DNA from: Pseudomonadota bacterium
GTDB taxonomy: Bacteria; Desulfobacterota; Binatia; Binatales; Binataceae
Direction: 5' to 3'
NCBI GenBank assembly: GCA_021324855.1
Contig: JAJPIG010000026.1
Coordinates: 62,001-126,000, forward strand
DNA length: 64,000 nt
Part shown: piece after piece, positions 27,145 to 36,305 of the stretch
Numbering within the stretch: the stretch's first letter is position 1
Layout of the letters: each line of letters starts with the position of its first letter
Position numbers and translations under genes: made by a program
The notes under the pieces: generated by a model
Databases searched by the model: none
The model's input: only the letters and a program-made list of their open reading frames with translations
Told to the model about the DNA's origin: nothing

Positions 27145-27826
27145 TTTTGCGGCGAGCGAGCAGGTCGGGGCGGCGCTTACGGGTGCGCGCGAGTGCCTGT
27201 TCGGCGCGCCATGCGCGAATGCGCTCATGGTCGCCGCTCAGCAGGATCTCAGGCACGCGCATGCCGCGGAATTCCTCAGGGCGCGTGTATTGCGGATATT
27301 CGAGCGTCCCGTCGCTGAAAGATTCCTCGCGGATCGAATCGGGATTACCGAGCACGCCGGGCACGAGACGCGTCACCGCCTCAATTACGACCATCGCGGG
27401 CAGCTCGCCGCCCGAGAGCACGTAGTCACCGATCGAGATTTCGTAATCGACCAGCGAGCGCACCCGCTCGTCGATTCCCTCGTAGCGCCCGGCGATCAGC
27501 AGCAAACCGGGATGGCGATTTGCGAGTTCGCGCACGCGTTCCTGATTAAGCGGCTCGCCCTGCGGGGTCATGAGGATGCGCCACAGGCCCGGATGCTCAC
27601 CAATCACCTGATCGATCGCAGCCGCGATCGGTTCGGGCCGCATCACCATCCCGCTGCCGCCGCCATACGGCGCGTCATCGATCTGCCGATAGGAGCCGAG
27701 TCCGAACGGCCGTAGATGATGCGCGGTGACGCTGACGAGGCCTGCTTTGATAGCGCGCGCGACCATTCCGGACTTCATCGGCGAGTCGAACATCTCAGGG
27801 AACAATGTGATGACGTGAAATTCCAT
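27137..27826 (-). CDS. trmD: tRNA (guanine37-N1)-methyltransferase
   Basis: A 229-residue SPOUT enzyme that puts m1G next to the anticodon and prevents frameshifts. Visible are [11 protein letters not shown] at the start, [13 protein letters not shown] for substrate contact, and the SAM-binding knot [15 protein letters not shown] with RLVPGVLGN. Length is typical. It follows rimM by 15 bases and overlaps the next methyltransferase. Confidence 0.97.
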   Translation of the reverse strand: MEFHVITLFPEMFDSPMKSGMVARAIKAGLVSVTAHHLRPFGLGSYRQIDDAPYGGGSGMVMRPEPIAAAIDQVIGEHPGLWRILMTPQGEPLNQERVRELANRHPGLLLIAGRYEGIDERVRSLVDYEISIGDYVLSGGELPAMVVIEAVTRLVPGVLGNPDSIREESFSDGTLEYPQYTRPEEFRGMRVPEILLSGDHERIRAWRAEQALARTRKRRPDLLARRKSG

Positions 27827-27841
27827 CGGGCGGGTCGGCCG

Positions 27842-28399
27842 TCAGTCGAGCAAACCGGGAATGGGATCGATCGTAACCCGGCGCGCTTCGAGATCGATCG
27901 ACTGCACGACGTCAGCGATGACCGGCACGAGGATTTCCCGCGCGCCATCGCGCACCACCATCACATCGTTCGCGCCGGTCGGGAGAATTTCGGCGACGTT
28001 CCCGAGCCGCCGTCCATCAAGCGTTACTACTTCACAGCCCAGCGCCTGGAAATGATAGAACTCACCCGGCTCCGGAGCCGGCAGGTCTTTCGCGTCCATC
28101 AGCAACGCGCAGCCTTTGAGTGCGGCGCTGGCGTCGGCCTCGCATACATCTGCGAAAACGATCCGCAAACCGCGATGTCCAAGCGACGTTACCTCGACGA
28201 TACGATGGGTCTCGCGTCCGCGCGGGCCTTCGAGTATCACCCGCATCCCGGGTTCGAGCGCTGTCGAATCCACGTTGTCTGGACGAAAGCGCACCGCACC
28301 CTTAAGTCCGTGCGTACCGGTGATGACGCCGATGCGTACGTACTCGCCCGATATCTCATGAGCCGGGCGAGTCGAAGTCCGGTCGGCCAAGGGCATCAA
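27842..28399 (-). CDS. rimM: Ribosome maturation factor RimM
   Basis: A 185-residue 30S assembly factor that binds S19. The N-terminal barrel has VRIGVITGTHGLKGAVR; the C-terminal PRC-barrel has LEPGEFYHFQALG and NDVMVVRDG with EILVPVIADVVQSID. It lies four bases after the KH gene in the conserved ffh-rpsP-khpA-rimM-trmD order. An ATG is used about 20 residues before the conserved region. Confidence 0.96.
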   Translation of the reverse strand: MMPLADRTSTRPAHEISGEYVRIGVITGTHGLKGAVRFRPDNVDSTALEPGMRVILEGPRGRETHRIVEVTSLGHRGLRIVFADVCEADASAALKGCALLMDAKDLPAPEPGEFYHFQALGCEVVTLDGRRLGNVAEILPTGANDVMVVRDGAREILVPVIADVVQSIDLEARRVTIDPIPGLLD

Positions 28400-28403
28400 C
28401 CGC

Positions 28404-28640
28404 CTACTTCTCTTCGATAATTTCGAGGACCACTTTGCGGTTGGTGCGCGAGGCCACGGCGTTCAGGATCGTGCGAATTGACTTCGCGGTGCGGCCCTGT
28501 TTCCCGATCACCCGGCCAAGATCCTCTTTGGCCACGCGCAATTCGAGCACAGAGGCCGTATCGCCCTGCGTCTCCTTGACCTCGACCGCGTCCGGATTAT
28601 TGACCAGTTGTTTCGCCAGGAACTGAACGAGCTCCTTCAT
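28404..28640 (-). CDS. khpA: KH-domain RNA-binding protein KhpA
   Basis: A 78-residue single KH domain. The signature IGKQGRTAKSIRTIL contains the G-x-x-G loop that contacts RNA. The family pairs with KhpB (Jag) and affects cell division and small RNAs in Gram-positive bacteria; its role here is less clear. It is embedded between rpsP and rimM as usual. Confidence 0.95.
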   Translation of the reverse strand: MKELVQFLAKQLVNNPDAVEVKETQGDTASVLELRVAKEDLGRVIGKQGRTAKSIRTILNAVASRTNRKVVLEIIEEK

Positions 28641-28668
28641 TGGTCGGGCTCCTTGGAGGCGGACGCTG

Positions 28669-28923
28669 TCAGGCAGTTGTCGTGGCGCTGGACGCTTTCT
28701 CCCAGAGTTTACGTACGGTCTGGCTCGGCTGCGCGCCGACTTTCAGCCAGTGTTCCGTCTCCTCCTTGCGGAAATTCAGCCCGGGCGGCTCGGTCGAGGG
28801 ATCGTAGGTGCCGATCTGAGCGACGAAACGCCCGTCGCGCGGCATACGTGAGTCGGCGACGACGATCCGATAGAAAGGCTTCTTGCGGCTGCCCTGCCGG
28901 CGCAGCCGGATCACCAGTGCCAT
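28669..28923 (-). CDS. rpsP: 30S ribosomal protein S16
   Basis: An 84-residue ribosomal protein opening MALVIRLRRQGSRKKPFYRI with VADSRMPRDGRFV and IGTYDP, all diagnostic for bS16. It follows ffh by 27 bases and precedes khpA. Confidence 0.98.
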   Translation of the reverse strand: MALVIRLRRQGSRKKPFYRIVVADSRMPRDGRFVAQIGTYDPSTEPPGLNFRKEETEHWLKVGAQPSQTVRKLWEKASSATTTA

Positions 28924-28950
28924 AAGCGTCAGTAATTCTCCTTTTCCATT

Positions 28951-30291
28951 CTATCTCCCGAGACCCAGTCCACGCATCAGGCCCTTTCCACCGCCGAGCT
29001 TGGTGAATTTCTTCATCATCTTACGGGTTTGCTCGAATTGCTTCACGAACCGATTCACCTCCTGCACCGAGGTGCCGCTGCCCGACGCGATGCGTGCGCG
29101 CCGCCGCCCGTTCAGAATCAGATGATTATGGCGCTCCTGATGCGTCATTGAATCGATTATCGCCTGAATCCGCCGCAGCTCCGCCTGGGTCTCTTCGGAG
29201 TCCGCCTGCCCGGCGACTTTCTTGAGGCCGGGCACCATCCCGAGGAGTTCGCCCAGCGAGCCCATCTTGCGGATCGTCCGCAACTGCTCCGCAAAGTCGG
29301 CGATGGTGAATTCGTTCTTTTTGAACTTGCGCTCAAGTTCCCTGGCCTGCGTCTGATCGTAGTTCTGCTGCGCCTTTTCGATTAGCGTCAGCACGTCACC
29401 CATGCCGAGAATGCGCGAGGCGAGACGATCGGGATGGAAGACCTCGAACGCTTCGAGCTTTTCGCCGAGGCCGGCAAACAGGATCGGCGCGCCGGTCACG
29501 GAACGGATCGAAAGCGCTGCGCCGCCACGCGCATCGCTGTCGAGCTTGGTCAGGATCACGCCCGAGAGCTGCAGCCGCGCATGGAATCCCTGCGCGACGT
29601 TGGCTGCCTCCTGGCCGGTCATCGCGTCGGCGACAAGAATCGTATGATGCGGGCGCGCGACGGCCTTGAGCCGCGCAAGCTCATCCATCAACTCGGTGTC
29701 GATCTGGAGGCGGCCCGCGGTATCGATCAGGACCGCGTCGAAACCGCCGAGCTCGGCGCGTTTTACGGCGCGCTCGGCAATATCGACCGGGTCTTCGTTC
29801 TCATGGCTTTCCGCGACCGGGATGTCGAGCTGCGCTCCGAGCACCCGCAACTGCTCCATCGCGGCGGGTCGTCGCACATCGGTGGAGACCATCAGCGGCC
29901 GTCGCTTGCGCTCGACTTTCAGAAATCGCGCCAGCTTGGCGAGCGATGTCGTTTTACCGGAGCCCTGGAGCCCCACCAGCATCAGCTTGACCGGCGGGCG
30001 GACCTTGAGATCGAGTTCGCGCGCCTGACCGCCCATAACGACGGCAAGTTCGGCAGCCACGAACTTGATGAGATGCTGCTCGGGCGTGAGTGAGCGCAGG
30101 ACTTCCTGACCCAGCGCCTTCGACTTTACATGCTCGATAAATTCGCGAACGACGGCGATGTTTACATCGGCTTCGAGCAGCGCGAGCCGGACTTCGCGTA
30201 GCGCCTCTTCGATATTGCGCTCGGTTATCCGGCCCTGCCCGCGAAGCTTTTTGAAAACTCCTTCGAGCCGATCGCTCAGCGTGTCAAACAT
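28951..30291 (-). CDS. ffh: Signal recognition particle GTPase Ffh
   Basis: 446 residues, with N domain, G domain and M domain. The G1 motif is GLQGSGKTTSLAKLA near residue 107; DTAGRLQ and TKLDSDARGG are the G3 and G4 motifs; GLGEKLEAFE ends the G domain. The methionine-rich M domain contains the RNA-binding SGTSVQEVNRF. It targets nascent membrane proteins. First gene of the translation operon; the promoter should lie in 30292-30400. Confidence 0.98.
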   Translation of the reverse strand: MFDTLSDRLEGVFKKLRGQGRITERNIEEALREVRLALLEADVNIAVVREFIEHVKSKALGQEVLRSLTPEQHLIKFVAAELAVVMGGQARELDLKVRPPVKLMLVGLQGSGKTTSLAKLARFLKVERKRRPLMVSTDVRRPAAMEQLRVLGAQLDIPVAESHENEDPVDIAERAVKRAELGGFDAVLIDTAGRLQIDTELMDELARLKAVARPHHTILVADAMTGQEAANVAQGFHARLQLSGVILTKLDSDARGGAALSIRSVTGAPILFAGLGEKLEAFEVFHPDRLASRILGMGDVLTLIEKAQQNYDQTQARELERKFKKNEFTIADFAEQLRTIRKMGSLGELLGMVPGLKKVAGQADSEETQAELRRIQAIIDSMTHQERHNHLILNGRRRARIASGSGTSVQEVNRFVKQFEQTRKMMKKFTKLGGGKGLMRGLGLGR

Positions 30292-30633
30292 TGGTCAAAA
30301 GATAGTTAGAGGTGGCGTACGGAACGAACCCCAGGATTCAGGTAAACAGGATAAGTCGCAAACGTAAGAGACTAGTGCACGCCTAACGATCTTGTCAATT
30401 GTGGGCAGTTTGCGAGGATTTCACCGCTTGCTCGAACAGCAATGCCGGAGGGAAACGATTACGCGCCATTATACGCGACGCGAGCTTCTGAAGCACGGTG
30501 CGCTTTACCGGAACAGCCGTGGCAGCCGGATTATCGGCCTGGCCGATGGGCTTTGCGGCCCCCTCGACTTTTTCCCGATGAACGTCAACGTGAAACCGGT
30601 TTGAGACGAGGTTGCACGCGTTGAAGAACAAGC
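30292..30633. other. Gap between ffh and comM
   Basis: 342 bases without a supported gene. A 78-codon minus-strand frame (30395-30631) begins with TTG two bases after the comM stop and could encode a small protein; it has no recognised motif and no ribosome site apart from the end of comM. The ffh promoter is expected in the right-hand part on the minus strand. Confidence 0.5.
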
Positions 30634-32181
30634 TTACGGTGCGGTGCGATCGAGCGAGCGATACTGGATCGCTTCGCTGACATGCTGCGCGGCGATCGAG
30701 TCCTCACCGTCAAGATCAGCCACCGTTCGCGCGACTTTCAGGATACGCGTGTAGGCTCGCGCGCTCAGTCCCAGCCGGTTGATCGCCAGCTCCAGCATCC
30801 GCTCGCCGGCCGCATCGACCTGGCAATGCTCGCGCAATTCGCGCGCGCCCATCTGCGCATTGCAGAAAAACGGCGTGCCGCGAAATCGCGCAAGCTGCCG
30901 AGCGCGCGCCTTATCGACGCGCTCGCGAATCACCGCTGAAGATTCGCCCGGCGCGCGCTCCGCGAGCTCGCGATACTTAACCGCCGGCACCTCAACATGG
31001 ATGTCGATCCGATCGAGCAGCGGTCCCGAGATGCGCGATCTATAGCGCTGGATTGTTATCGGACCGCAATGGCATTCGTGTTGCGGGTCGGTGAAAAAAC
31101 CGCAGGGACAGGGATTCATCGCCGCAACCAGCATCACACCCGCCGGAAACGTCATCGTGCCCATCACGCGCGAGATCGTGATGCGCCCGTCTTCGAGCGG
31201 CTGGCGCAGCACTTCGAGCACGTTTTTACGGAATTCCGGCAGCTCGTCAAGAAACAGGACGCCGTTATGCGCAAGGCTGACCTCGCCGGGGCGCGGCACC
31301 GGGCCGCCGCCGATCAAGCCGGCATCAGAGATCGTATGATGCGGCGTGCGGAACGGACGCGTCGCGATCAACGCGCGTCCATCAAGCGTGCCGTTGACGC
31401 TGTGCACTTTGGTGGTCTCGACCGCCTCCTCGAAGGTCATCGCCGGCAGGATGGTCGGGAGACGCTTCGCGAGCATCGTCTTGCCCGAGCCGGGCGGGCC
31501 GATCATCAGCACGTTATGACCGCCGGCGGCCGCGACTTCGAGCGCGCGCTTCGCCTGTTCCTGTCCGCGAACTTCATCGAAGTCCACGGTGTAGCGGCTC
31601 GCCTCGTTAAAAAGCTGTTCGAGGTTCGCGGCGGCCCTCGGCAATTCCCGTTGACCTGAGAAAAATTCGATCGCTTCTCGCAGGCTCTCGACGCCGAGCA
31701 CCTCGACGCCTTCGCCGACCACTGCGGCTTCGGTGCCGTTGTCGCGCGGCAGGATTACGCCGGTAAAGCCGTTCGAGCGCGCGAGCAGCGCGGTCGGGAG
31801 CGCGCCCTTGATCGATTTGACGCGGCCATCGAGCGCGAGCTCGCCGACCACGAGATAGCGGCGCATCCGGTCGACGGCCAGGTTTGCGCCCAGTCCGTTC
31901 GCCGCGAGTATTCCGAGCGCCATCGGAAGGTCGAAGGACGAGCCTTCCTTGCGCGTATCGGCAGGCGCAAGGTTGATCGTGATCCTGCGATTGGGGAATT
32001 CGTAGCCCGAATTCTTGACCGCCGAACGCACTCGCTCCTGCGCCTCGCGCACAGCGCCCTCCGCGAGACCGACAGTCTTGAGCCCGGGCATCCCGGGGCT
32101 GATATCGACTTCGACCTCGACCTTGAACGCGTCAACGCCGGCAAGCGCGCTCGAAAGCACACTGGCGAGCAAGTCAGTCAT
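30634..32181 (-). CDS. comM: ComM/YifB family AAA+ ATPase (Mg-chelatase-like)
   Basis: 515 residues: N-terminal LonC-like domain ([20 protein letters not shown]-like MPGLKTVGL), the Walker [13 protein letters not shown] near residue 221, Walker [11 protein letters not shown], a cysteine motif NPCPCGFF...CHC, and a C-terminal YifB domain with [16 protein letters not shown]. ComM proteins drive branch migration of integrated DNA during natural transformation, so the host may be competent; other roles exist. Divergent from the MetE-like gene at 32350. Confidence 0.95.
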   Translation of the reverse strand: MTDLLASVLSSALAGVDAFKVEVEVDISPGMPGLKTVGLAEGAVREAQERVRSAVKNSGYEFPNRRITINLAPADTRKEGSSFDLPMALGILAANGLGANLAVDRMRRYLVVGELALDGRVKSIKGALPTALLARSNGFTGVILPRDNGTEAAVVGEGVEVLGVESLREAIEFFSGQRELPRAAANLEQLFNEASRYTVDFDEVRGQEQAKRALEVAAAGGHNVLMIGPPGSGKTMLAKRLPTILPAMTFEEAVETTKVHSVNGTLDGRALIATRPFRTPHHTISDAGLIGGGPVPRPGEVSLAHNGVLFLDELPEFRKNVLEVLRQPLEDGRITISRVMGTMTFPAGVMLVAAMNPCPCGFFTDPQHECHCGPITIQRYRSRISGPLLDRIDIHVEVPAVKYRELAERAPGESSAVIRERVDKARARQLARFRGTPFFCNAQMGARELREHCQVDAAGERMLELAINRLGLSARAYTRILKVARTVADLDGEDSIAAQHVSEAIQYRSLDRTAP

Positions 32182-32349
32182 CCCCCGGACAAAACATAGC
32201 AGAATCCCGTCGACTTTAGCGCGTGCGCCGCGATCGTGCTAAAGCCGCCGATCATAGATCGGACAACGGGTGCGCGATGCGAACTTCGGCTGAAGCTGGA
32301 CGCAATTTTCACGATGCGTAATCATTCGCCTGCTCCGGGAATTCCATTC

Positions 32350-33495
32350 ATGAAACGCAGCATCGAACGTTTTCTGACTACTCATACCGGCAGCCTGCCA
32401 CGACCCGAAGATTTGGTCCGCATGATGTTCGCGAAAGAGGAGGGCGTGCCGGTCGACGAATCTGCGCTGCGCGCGCGAATCCGCACCGCGACCTTCGAAG
32501 TGGCGCGCAAGCAGGCCGCCGCCGGGATCGACGTGATCAACGACGGCGAGGTCAGCAAGCCGAGCTACGCGACTTATATAAAGGATCGGCTCGCAGGTTT
32601 CGGCGGCGCGAGCGCGCCGGTCACGAGCTATCGCGACCTGGCCGATTTTCCTGAGCTCGCCCGGCGCGTGTTCGGCGATCCCGGACGCTCTCGACGCAAG
32701 ACCCCCGGATGCGACGGACCGATCAGCGTGCGCAATCCCGATGCGTACCGGAGCGACACTGAGAATCTGGCTGCTGCGATGGCCGAGGTGAAGGCGGCGG
32801 AGGGGTTTCTCTCGGCAGCGTCGCCCGGTGTCATCTCACTATTCTTCGCGAACCATTATTATCCGACCCACGAGGCCTATCTGTTCGCAATCGCGGACGC
32901 GATGCGCCATGAGTACGAAGCGATCGCGCAAGCCGGCTTCATCGTTCAGGTCGATTGCCCGGACCTCGCGATGGGCCGCCATATCCAGTTCGCTAATCTC
33001 GATCTCGCGGAGTTTCGCAGGATGGCGCGCCTGCATGTCGAAGCGCTCAACCACGCGCTCGCCAACATCGCGCCCGAGCAGTCGCGCATCCATCTATGCT
33101 GGGGCAATTACGAGGGGCCGCATCATTTCGACGTGCCGCTGCGCGAGATTGTTGACGTGGTCTTCGCAGCGCGCCCTGCGGGCGTCTCGCTCGAAGCCGC
33201 GAATCCACGTCATGCGCACGAATGGCGCGTTTTTGAGGAGCTCAAGTTACCGCCGGGAAAGTTGCTTATCCCGGGCGTCATCGAATCGAAGACCAACTAT
33301 ATCGAACATCCCGAGCTGGTCGCCGATCGTATCGTCAATTATGCGCGCGTAGTCGGCCGCGAAAACGTGATCGCCGGAACCGATTGCGGTTTTGGAACAT
33401 GGGTGGGGCAGGCGGCGGTTGATCCTGGCGTGGTGTGGGCGAAGCTCACGAGCCTCGCCGAAGGCGCGCGAATCGCAAGCGCGCGCTGCTGGTAA
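32350..33495 (+). CDS. MetE-like methyltransferase (cobalamin-independent methionine synthase II family)
   Basis: A 381-residue MetE-core protein: FLTTHTGSLPRPEDL at the N-terminus, GIDVINDGEVSKPSYATY, then zinc ligands in IHLCWGN (His-x-Cys), SLEAANPRH (Glu) and AGTDCGFG (Cys). All four MetE ligands are present. It has no N-terminal MetE half. The ATG at 32350 is chosen because it starts just before the conserved core; earlier in-frame Met codons lack context. Only 27 bases before an aromatic FAD monooxygenase, so one operon. A role in demethylating an aromatic or sulfur compound is possible but unproven. Confidence 0.87.
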   Translation: MKRSIERFLTTHTGSLPRPEDLVRMMFAKEEGVPVDESALRARIRTATFEVARKQAAAGIDVINDGEVSKPSYATYIKDRLAGFGGASAPVTSYRDLADFPELARRVFGDPGRSRRKTPGCDGPISVRNPDAYRSDTENLAAAMAEVKAAEGFLSAASPGVISLFFANHYYPTHEAYLFAIADAMRHEYEAIAQAGFIVQVDCPDLAMGRHIQFANLDLAEFRRMARLHVEALNHALANIAPEQSRIHLCWGNYEGPHHFDVPLREIVDVVFAARPAGVSLEAANPRHAHEWRVFEELKLPPGKLLIPGVIESKTNYIEHPELVADRIVNYARVVGRENVIAGTDCGFGTWVGQAAVDPGVVWAKLTSLAEGARIASARCW

Positions 33496-33522
33496 GCTTT
33501 GGAAAGAGAAAGAGCATTGGCG

Positions 33523-35133
33523 ATGCATGACAGGGAAGTCCCGGTTCTGATCGTGGGTGGCAGCCTCGTCGGGATGTCAACGGCGTTACTGCTGGGTTAT
33601 CACGGAATCCGCGCGCTGGCCGTCGAGCATCATCGCGGCACCGCGATTCATCCGCGCGCTGCGCAAATCAGCCAGCGCACGATGGAGATCTTCAGGACCG
33701 TCGGTGTCGAGCAGATCGTGCGCGGCGAGTCGGACAAGCAATTCGTCCAGGACGGCGCAATCAATGCGGTCGAGAGCCTGGCAGGTAAGGAACTCGCCGC
33801 TTTCATTCCGAATCTTAATGAGGGCGTGCGCGACGTCAGCCCGACGATTCGCCTCTTCATCACGCAAAGCCTCCTCGAGCCGCTGCTGAAGCAGCGCGCG
33901 CTCGAACTCGGCGCGGAACTGCGCTTCGGCACCGAGATGATTTCATGCGAGCAGGATGCAGACGGCGTCACGGCCGTCATTCGCGATCGCGATACCGGGA
34001 AGACCGAGACGGTGCGCGCCCGCTACATGGTCGCGGCCGACGGCGCGCGCAGTCCGCTTCGCGACCGGCTCGGAATCCGGATGCTTGGACACGGCACCTT
34101 CTCGAACAGCATCACGATCTATTTTCGCGGCAATGTCGGCCCGCTGCTCCGGGGCCGGAACCTCAGCGTCATCTACATAACCAATCCGATGCTCCGCGGT
34201 TTTTTCCGGCTCGAGAAGCCATTCGACCGCGGCTTCCTGGTGGTCAATGCGGTCGGCGATCCGAACCGTCCCATTACCGACGTATCGGCCGGGCTCACCG
34301 ACGAAAAATGCATCGAGTACATCCGCTGCGCGATCGGCACCGATGAGATTCCAATCGAGATCGAGAACGTGATGCATTGGAATGCGCGCGCCGATGTAGC
34401 AGAGCATTTCCGCGCCGGACGCATCTTTCTCGCCGGCGACGCTGCGCATGTGATGCCGCCGAACGGCGGATTCGGCGGCAATACGGGCGTCCAGGATGCG
34501 CACAATATCGCGTGGAAGCTCGCGATGGTGCTCAAGGGCGAGGCCGGTCCGGAATTGCTTTCGACCTACGAGCCGGAACGGCGTCCGGCCGCCGCGTTCA
34601 CCGTCGAGCAGGCGTATGCGCGCTACGTGACGCGCTCCGCGCCATACCTTGGCACCGAGGGGATGCAACCGGTTGAGAACGATCTCAATATCGAGCTCGG
34701 CTACTGCTACTACTCTGACGCGATCATTCCCGATGGCGCGGATCGCCCGGCGCATCTGAACCCGCGCGACGCGAAGGGACGGCCCGGCGCGCGGGCGCCG
34801 CATCTCTGGCTGCGGCGCGGCAATGAGCAAATCTCGACGCTCGATCTGTTCGGGAAGAACTTCACGATGCTTGCTGCGGTCGACGGCGCGAACTGGTGCG
34901 AGGCGGCGCGCGAGACCGCAGAACGAATCGGAATCGCTCTCGATGTTCATCGGGTCGGCGCCGGCGCGCTCGCCGATCCTGAGCGCGCGTTTCCGGCCGC
35001 CTACGGAATCGAGCCCGATGGCGCCGTGCTCGTCCGTCCCGACGGATTTGTCGCATGGCGCGCGAAAAATTCGACGAGCGCATCGGGCAGCGCATTAAGC
35101 GCCGTGCTCACGTCCATCCTCTGCCGCCGCTAA
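33523..35133 (+). CDS. FAD-dependent aromatic-compound monooxygenase
   Basis: A 536-residue group A flavoprotein hydroxylase (PheA/TfdB/MhpA-like). FAD motifs: VLIVGGSLVGMSTALLL (GxGxxG-like), AADGARSPLRDRLGI (DG) and LAGDAAHVMPPNGGFGGN (GD). A thioredoxin-like C-terminal part is seen from about residue 420. It uses NAD(P)H and O2 to hydroxylate a phenol-type ring. The ATG at 33523 follows GGAAAGAGAAAGAG; an upstream TTG at 33499 is less likely. Second gene after a MetE-like protein. Confidence 0.92.
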   Translation: MHDREVPVLIVGGSLVGMSTALLLGYHGIRALAVEHHRGTAIHPRAAQISQRTMEIFRTVGVEQIVRGESDKQFVQDGAINAVESLAGKELAAFIPNLNEGVRDVSPTIRLFITQSLLEPLLKQRALELGAELRFGTEMISCEQDADGVTAVIRDRDTGKTETVRARYMVAADGARSPLRDRLGIRMLGHGTFSNSITIYFRGNVGPLLRGRNLSVIYITNPMLRGFFRLEKPFDRGFLVVNAVGDPNRPITDVSAGLTDEKCIEYIRCAIGTDEIPIEIENVMHWNARADVAEHFRAGRIFLAGDAAHVMPPNGGFGGNTGVQDAHNIAWKLAMVLKGEAGPELLSTYEPERRPAAAFTVEQAYARYVTRSAPYLGTEGMQPVENDLNIELGYCYYSDAIIPDGADRPAHLNPRDAKGRPGARAPHLWLRRGNEQISTLDLFGKNFTMLAAVDGANWCEAARETAERIGIALDVHRVGAGALADPERAFPAAYGIEPDGAVLVRPDGFVAWRAKNSTSASGSALSAVLTSILCRR

Positions 35134-35155
35134 GCAATATCGGGAGCTTAGCGAG

Positions 35156-35332
35156 TCAATGCCACGCGCCGCGCGTGAGTCGTTTGGCCTCATAGCGGGT
35201 TGACCCTGGCGGAACAGGGGTTCCCACTACGCTTGGCGTCCGTACCGCGTAGGGTGACGAGCTACACCCGACGCATACGATTGCTGCGGCAGCGATGCTT
35301 CCGGCCAGCAGCAGAAAGAGCGCGAGTCTCAC
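35156..35332 (-). CDS. Small lipoprotein, 58 aa
   Basis: A short ORF starting with GTG at 35332, five bases after a GGAGG ribosome site (35338-35342). It encodes a basic start (RLALFLLLAG), a hydrophobic stretch, a lipobox-like CVGC and then SSSPYAVRTP, a Pro/Gly-rich mature part of about 35 residues ending GAWH. It lies 64 bases after the metF stop on the same strand, so it may be the last gene of the metH-metF operon. Family unknown. Confidence rests on the ribosome site plus signal and lipobox. Confidence 0.62.
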   Translation of the reverse strand: MRLALFLLLAGSIAAAAIVCVGCSSSPYAVRTPSVVGTPVPPGSTRYEAKRLTRGAWH

Positions 35333-35396
35333 CACGACCTCCGCGCCTGGATGGTATGTTCAGATTACGCGGGAAATCGCTCCCTGAATCAAACGT

Positions 35397-36305
35397 CTAG
35401 AGCGACTCGGCCAAACCTGCCGCCGGAATTGGGATGTTAAAGTCCGCAGCCTGCGCCGCCAGCCTGATCGCGAGCGATGGTTCGCCGCCGCTCATGATCA
35501 CGAATCCGGCCACGTGCGGGCGAAGCGCCGCGATTAGCTTAAGGTTTCGTTCAAACGCGAGCTCCCGGACCTGCTCATCGCTCATGCCCTCGTAGAGAGC
35601 GAGGTGATGCGCGGCAGGCTTGAGCTCGCGGACGCCGCCCTTGAGATAGCGCGCCATCGCTGCATTTCGAACCGTGATTATCCCGATCATCGGGGCGATT
35701 CCGAGCGCGCGAACATGCTCGACGAATCGCAAAGAGTGCTCCGCATCAAAAAGCGGCTGGGTAATCGCGAAGCGCGCGCCCGCCGCCGCTTTGCGCGCCA
35801 GCAGATCGAGTTCCCTGGCGAGATCCGCGCGATATGGATTGGTCACGACGCCCGGATAAAGGACCCGCTCGGCGCGCTCGGCGCCATGCCGTCGCGCGAT
35901 TTGGATTTTTATTTCATCGACGGCCCGCAGCAGATCCATCGCGTCAAGATGCGGCTCGCGGGCCGCCTCTGGTCCGATTCGGTCGCCGCGCAGCGCAACT
36001 ACGCCCTCGACATCGTAGGCTGCGGCGGCAAGCAGGTCGGATCTGAGCGCGTTCAGGTTGCGATCACGTGATGAGACGTTGAGCACCAAAGGGATACCGA
36101 GACGCTGCTTCGCGGCGATTCCGAACACGAGCGATGAGAGCTTCACACGGCCCATCGCATTATCGGTCAGATTGATCGCGCCAATTCCGGCCGGGAGCGC
36201 ATCGAGCTTGCGCAGCAGCGGCTCCATCTCGATACCCGCCGGTGGGCTGAGTTCGAGCCAAATCGCAGGCCGGCCGCTCGTGAGCTGTCGCGCAACTTCT
36301 GACAT
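35397..36305 (-). CDS. metF: Methylenetetrahydrofolate reductase (MetF-like)
   Basis: 302 residues, a TIM barrel that reduces 5,10-methylene-THF to 5-methyl-THF using FAD. It begins AIWLELSPPAG (the E-x-x-P start), with INLTDNAMGR, VLNVSSRDRN, VALRGDR and ARFAITQPLFD. Its ATG overlaps the metH stop by one base (TGATG), so the methyl donor enzyme and its user are made together. It lacks the C-terminal Cys domain of the fusion at 16694-21589. Confidence 0.9.
   Translation of the reverse strand: MSEVARQLTSGRPAIWLELSPPAGIEMEPLLRKLDALPAGIGAINLTDNAMGRVKLSSLVFGIAAKQRLGIPLVLNVSSRDRNLNALRSDLLAAAAYDVEGVVALRGDRIGPEAAREPHLDAMDLLRAVDEIKIQIARRHGAERAERVLYPGVVTNPYRADLARELDLLARKAAAGARFAITQPLFDAEHSLRFVEHVRALGIAPMIGIITVRNAAMARYLKGGVRELKPAAHHLALYEGMSDEQVRELAFERNLKLIAALRPHVAGFVIMSGGEPSLAIRLAAQAADFNIPIPAAGLAESL

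Noticed and set aside
35200-35400. 66-codon plus-strand frame in the gap before metF
   Set aside because: It lies opposite the small lipoprotein, which has a ribosome site and lipobox.
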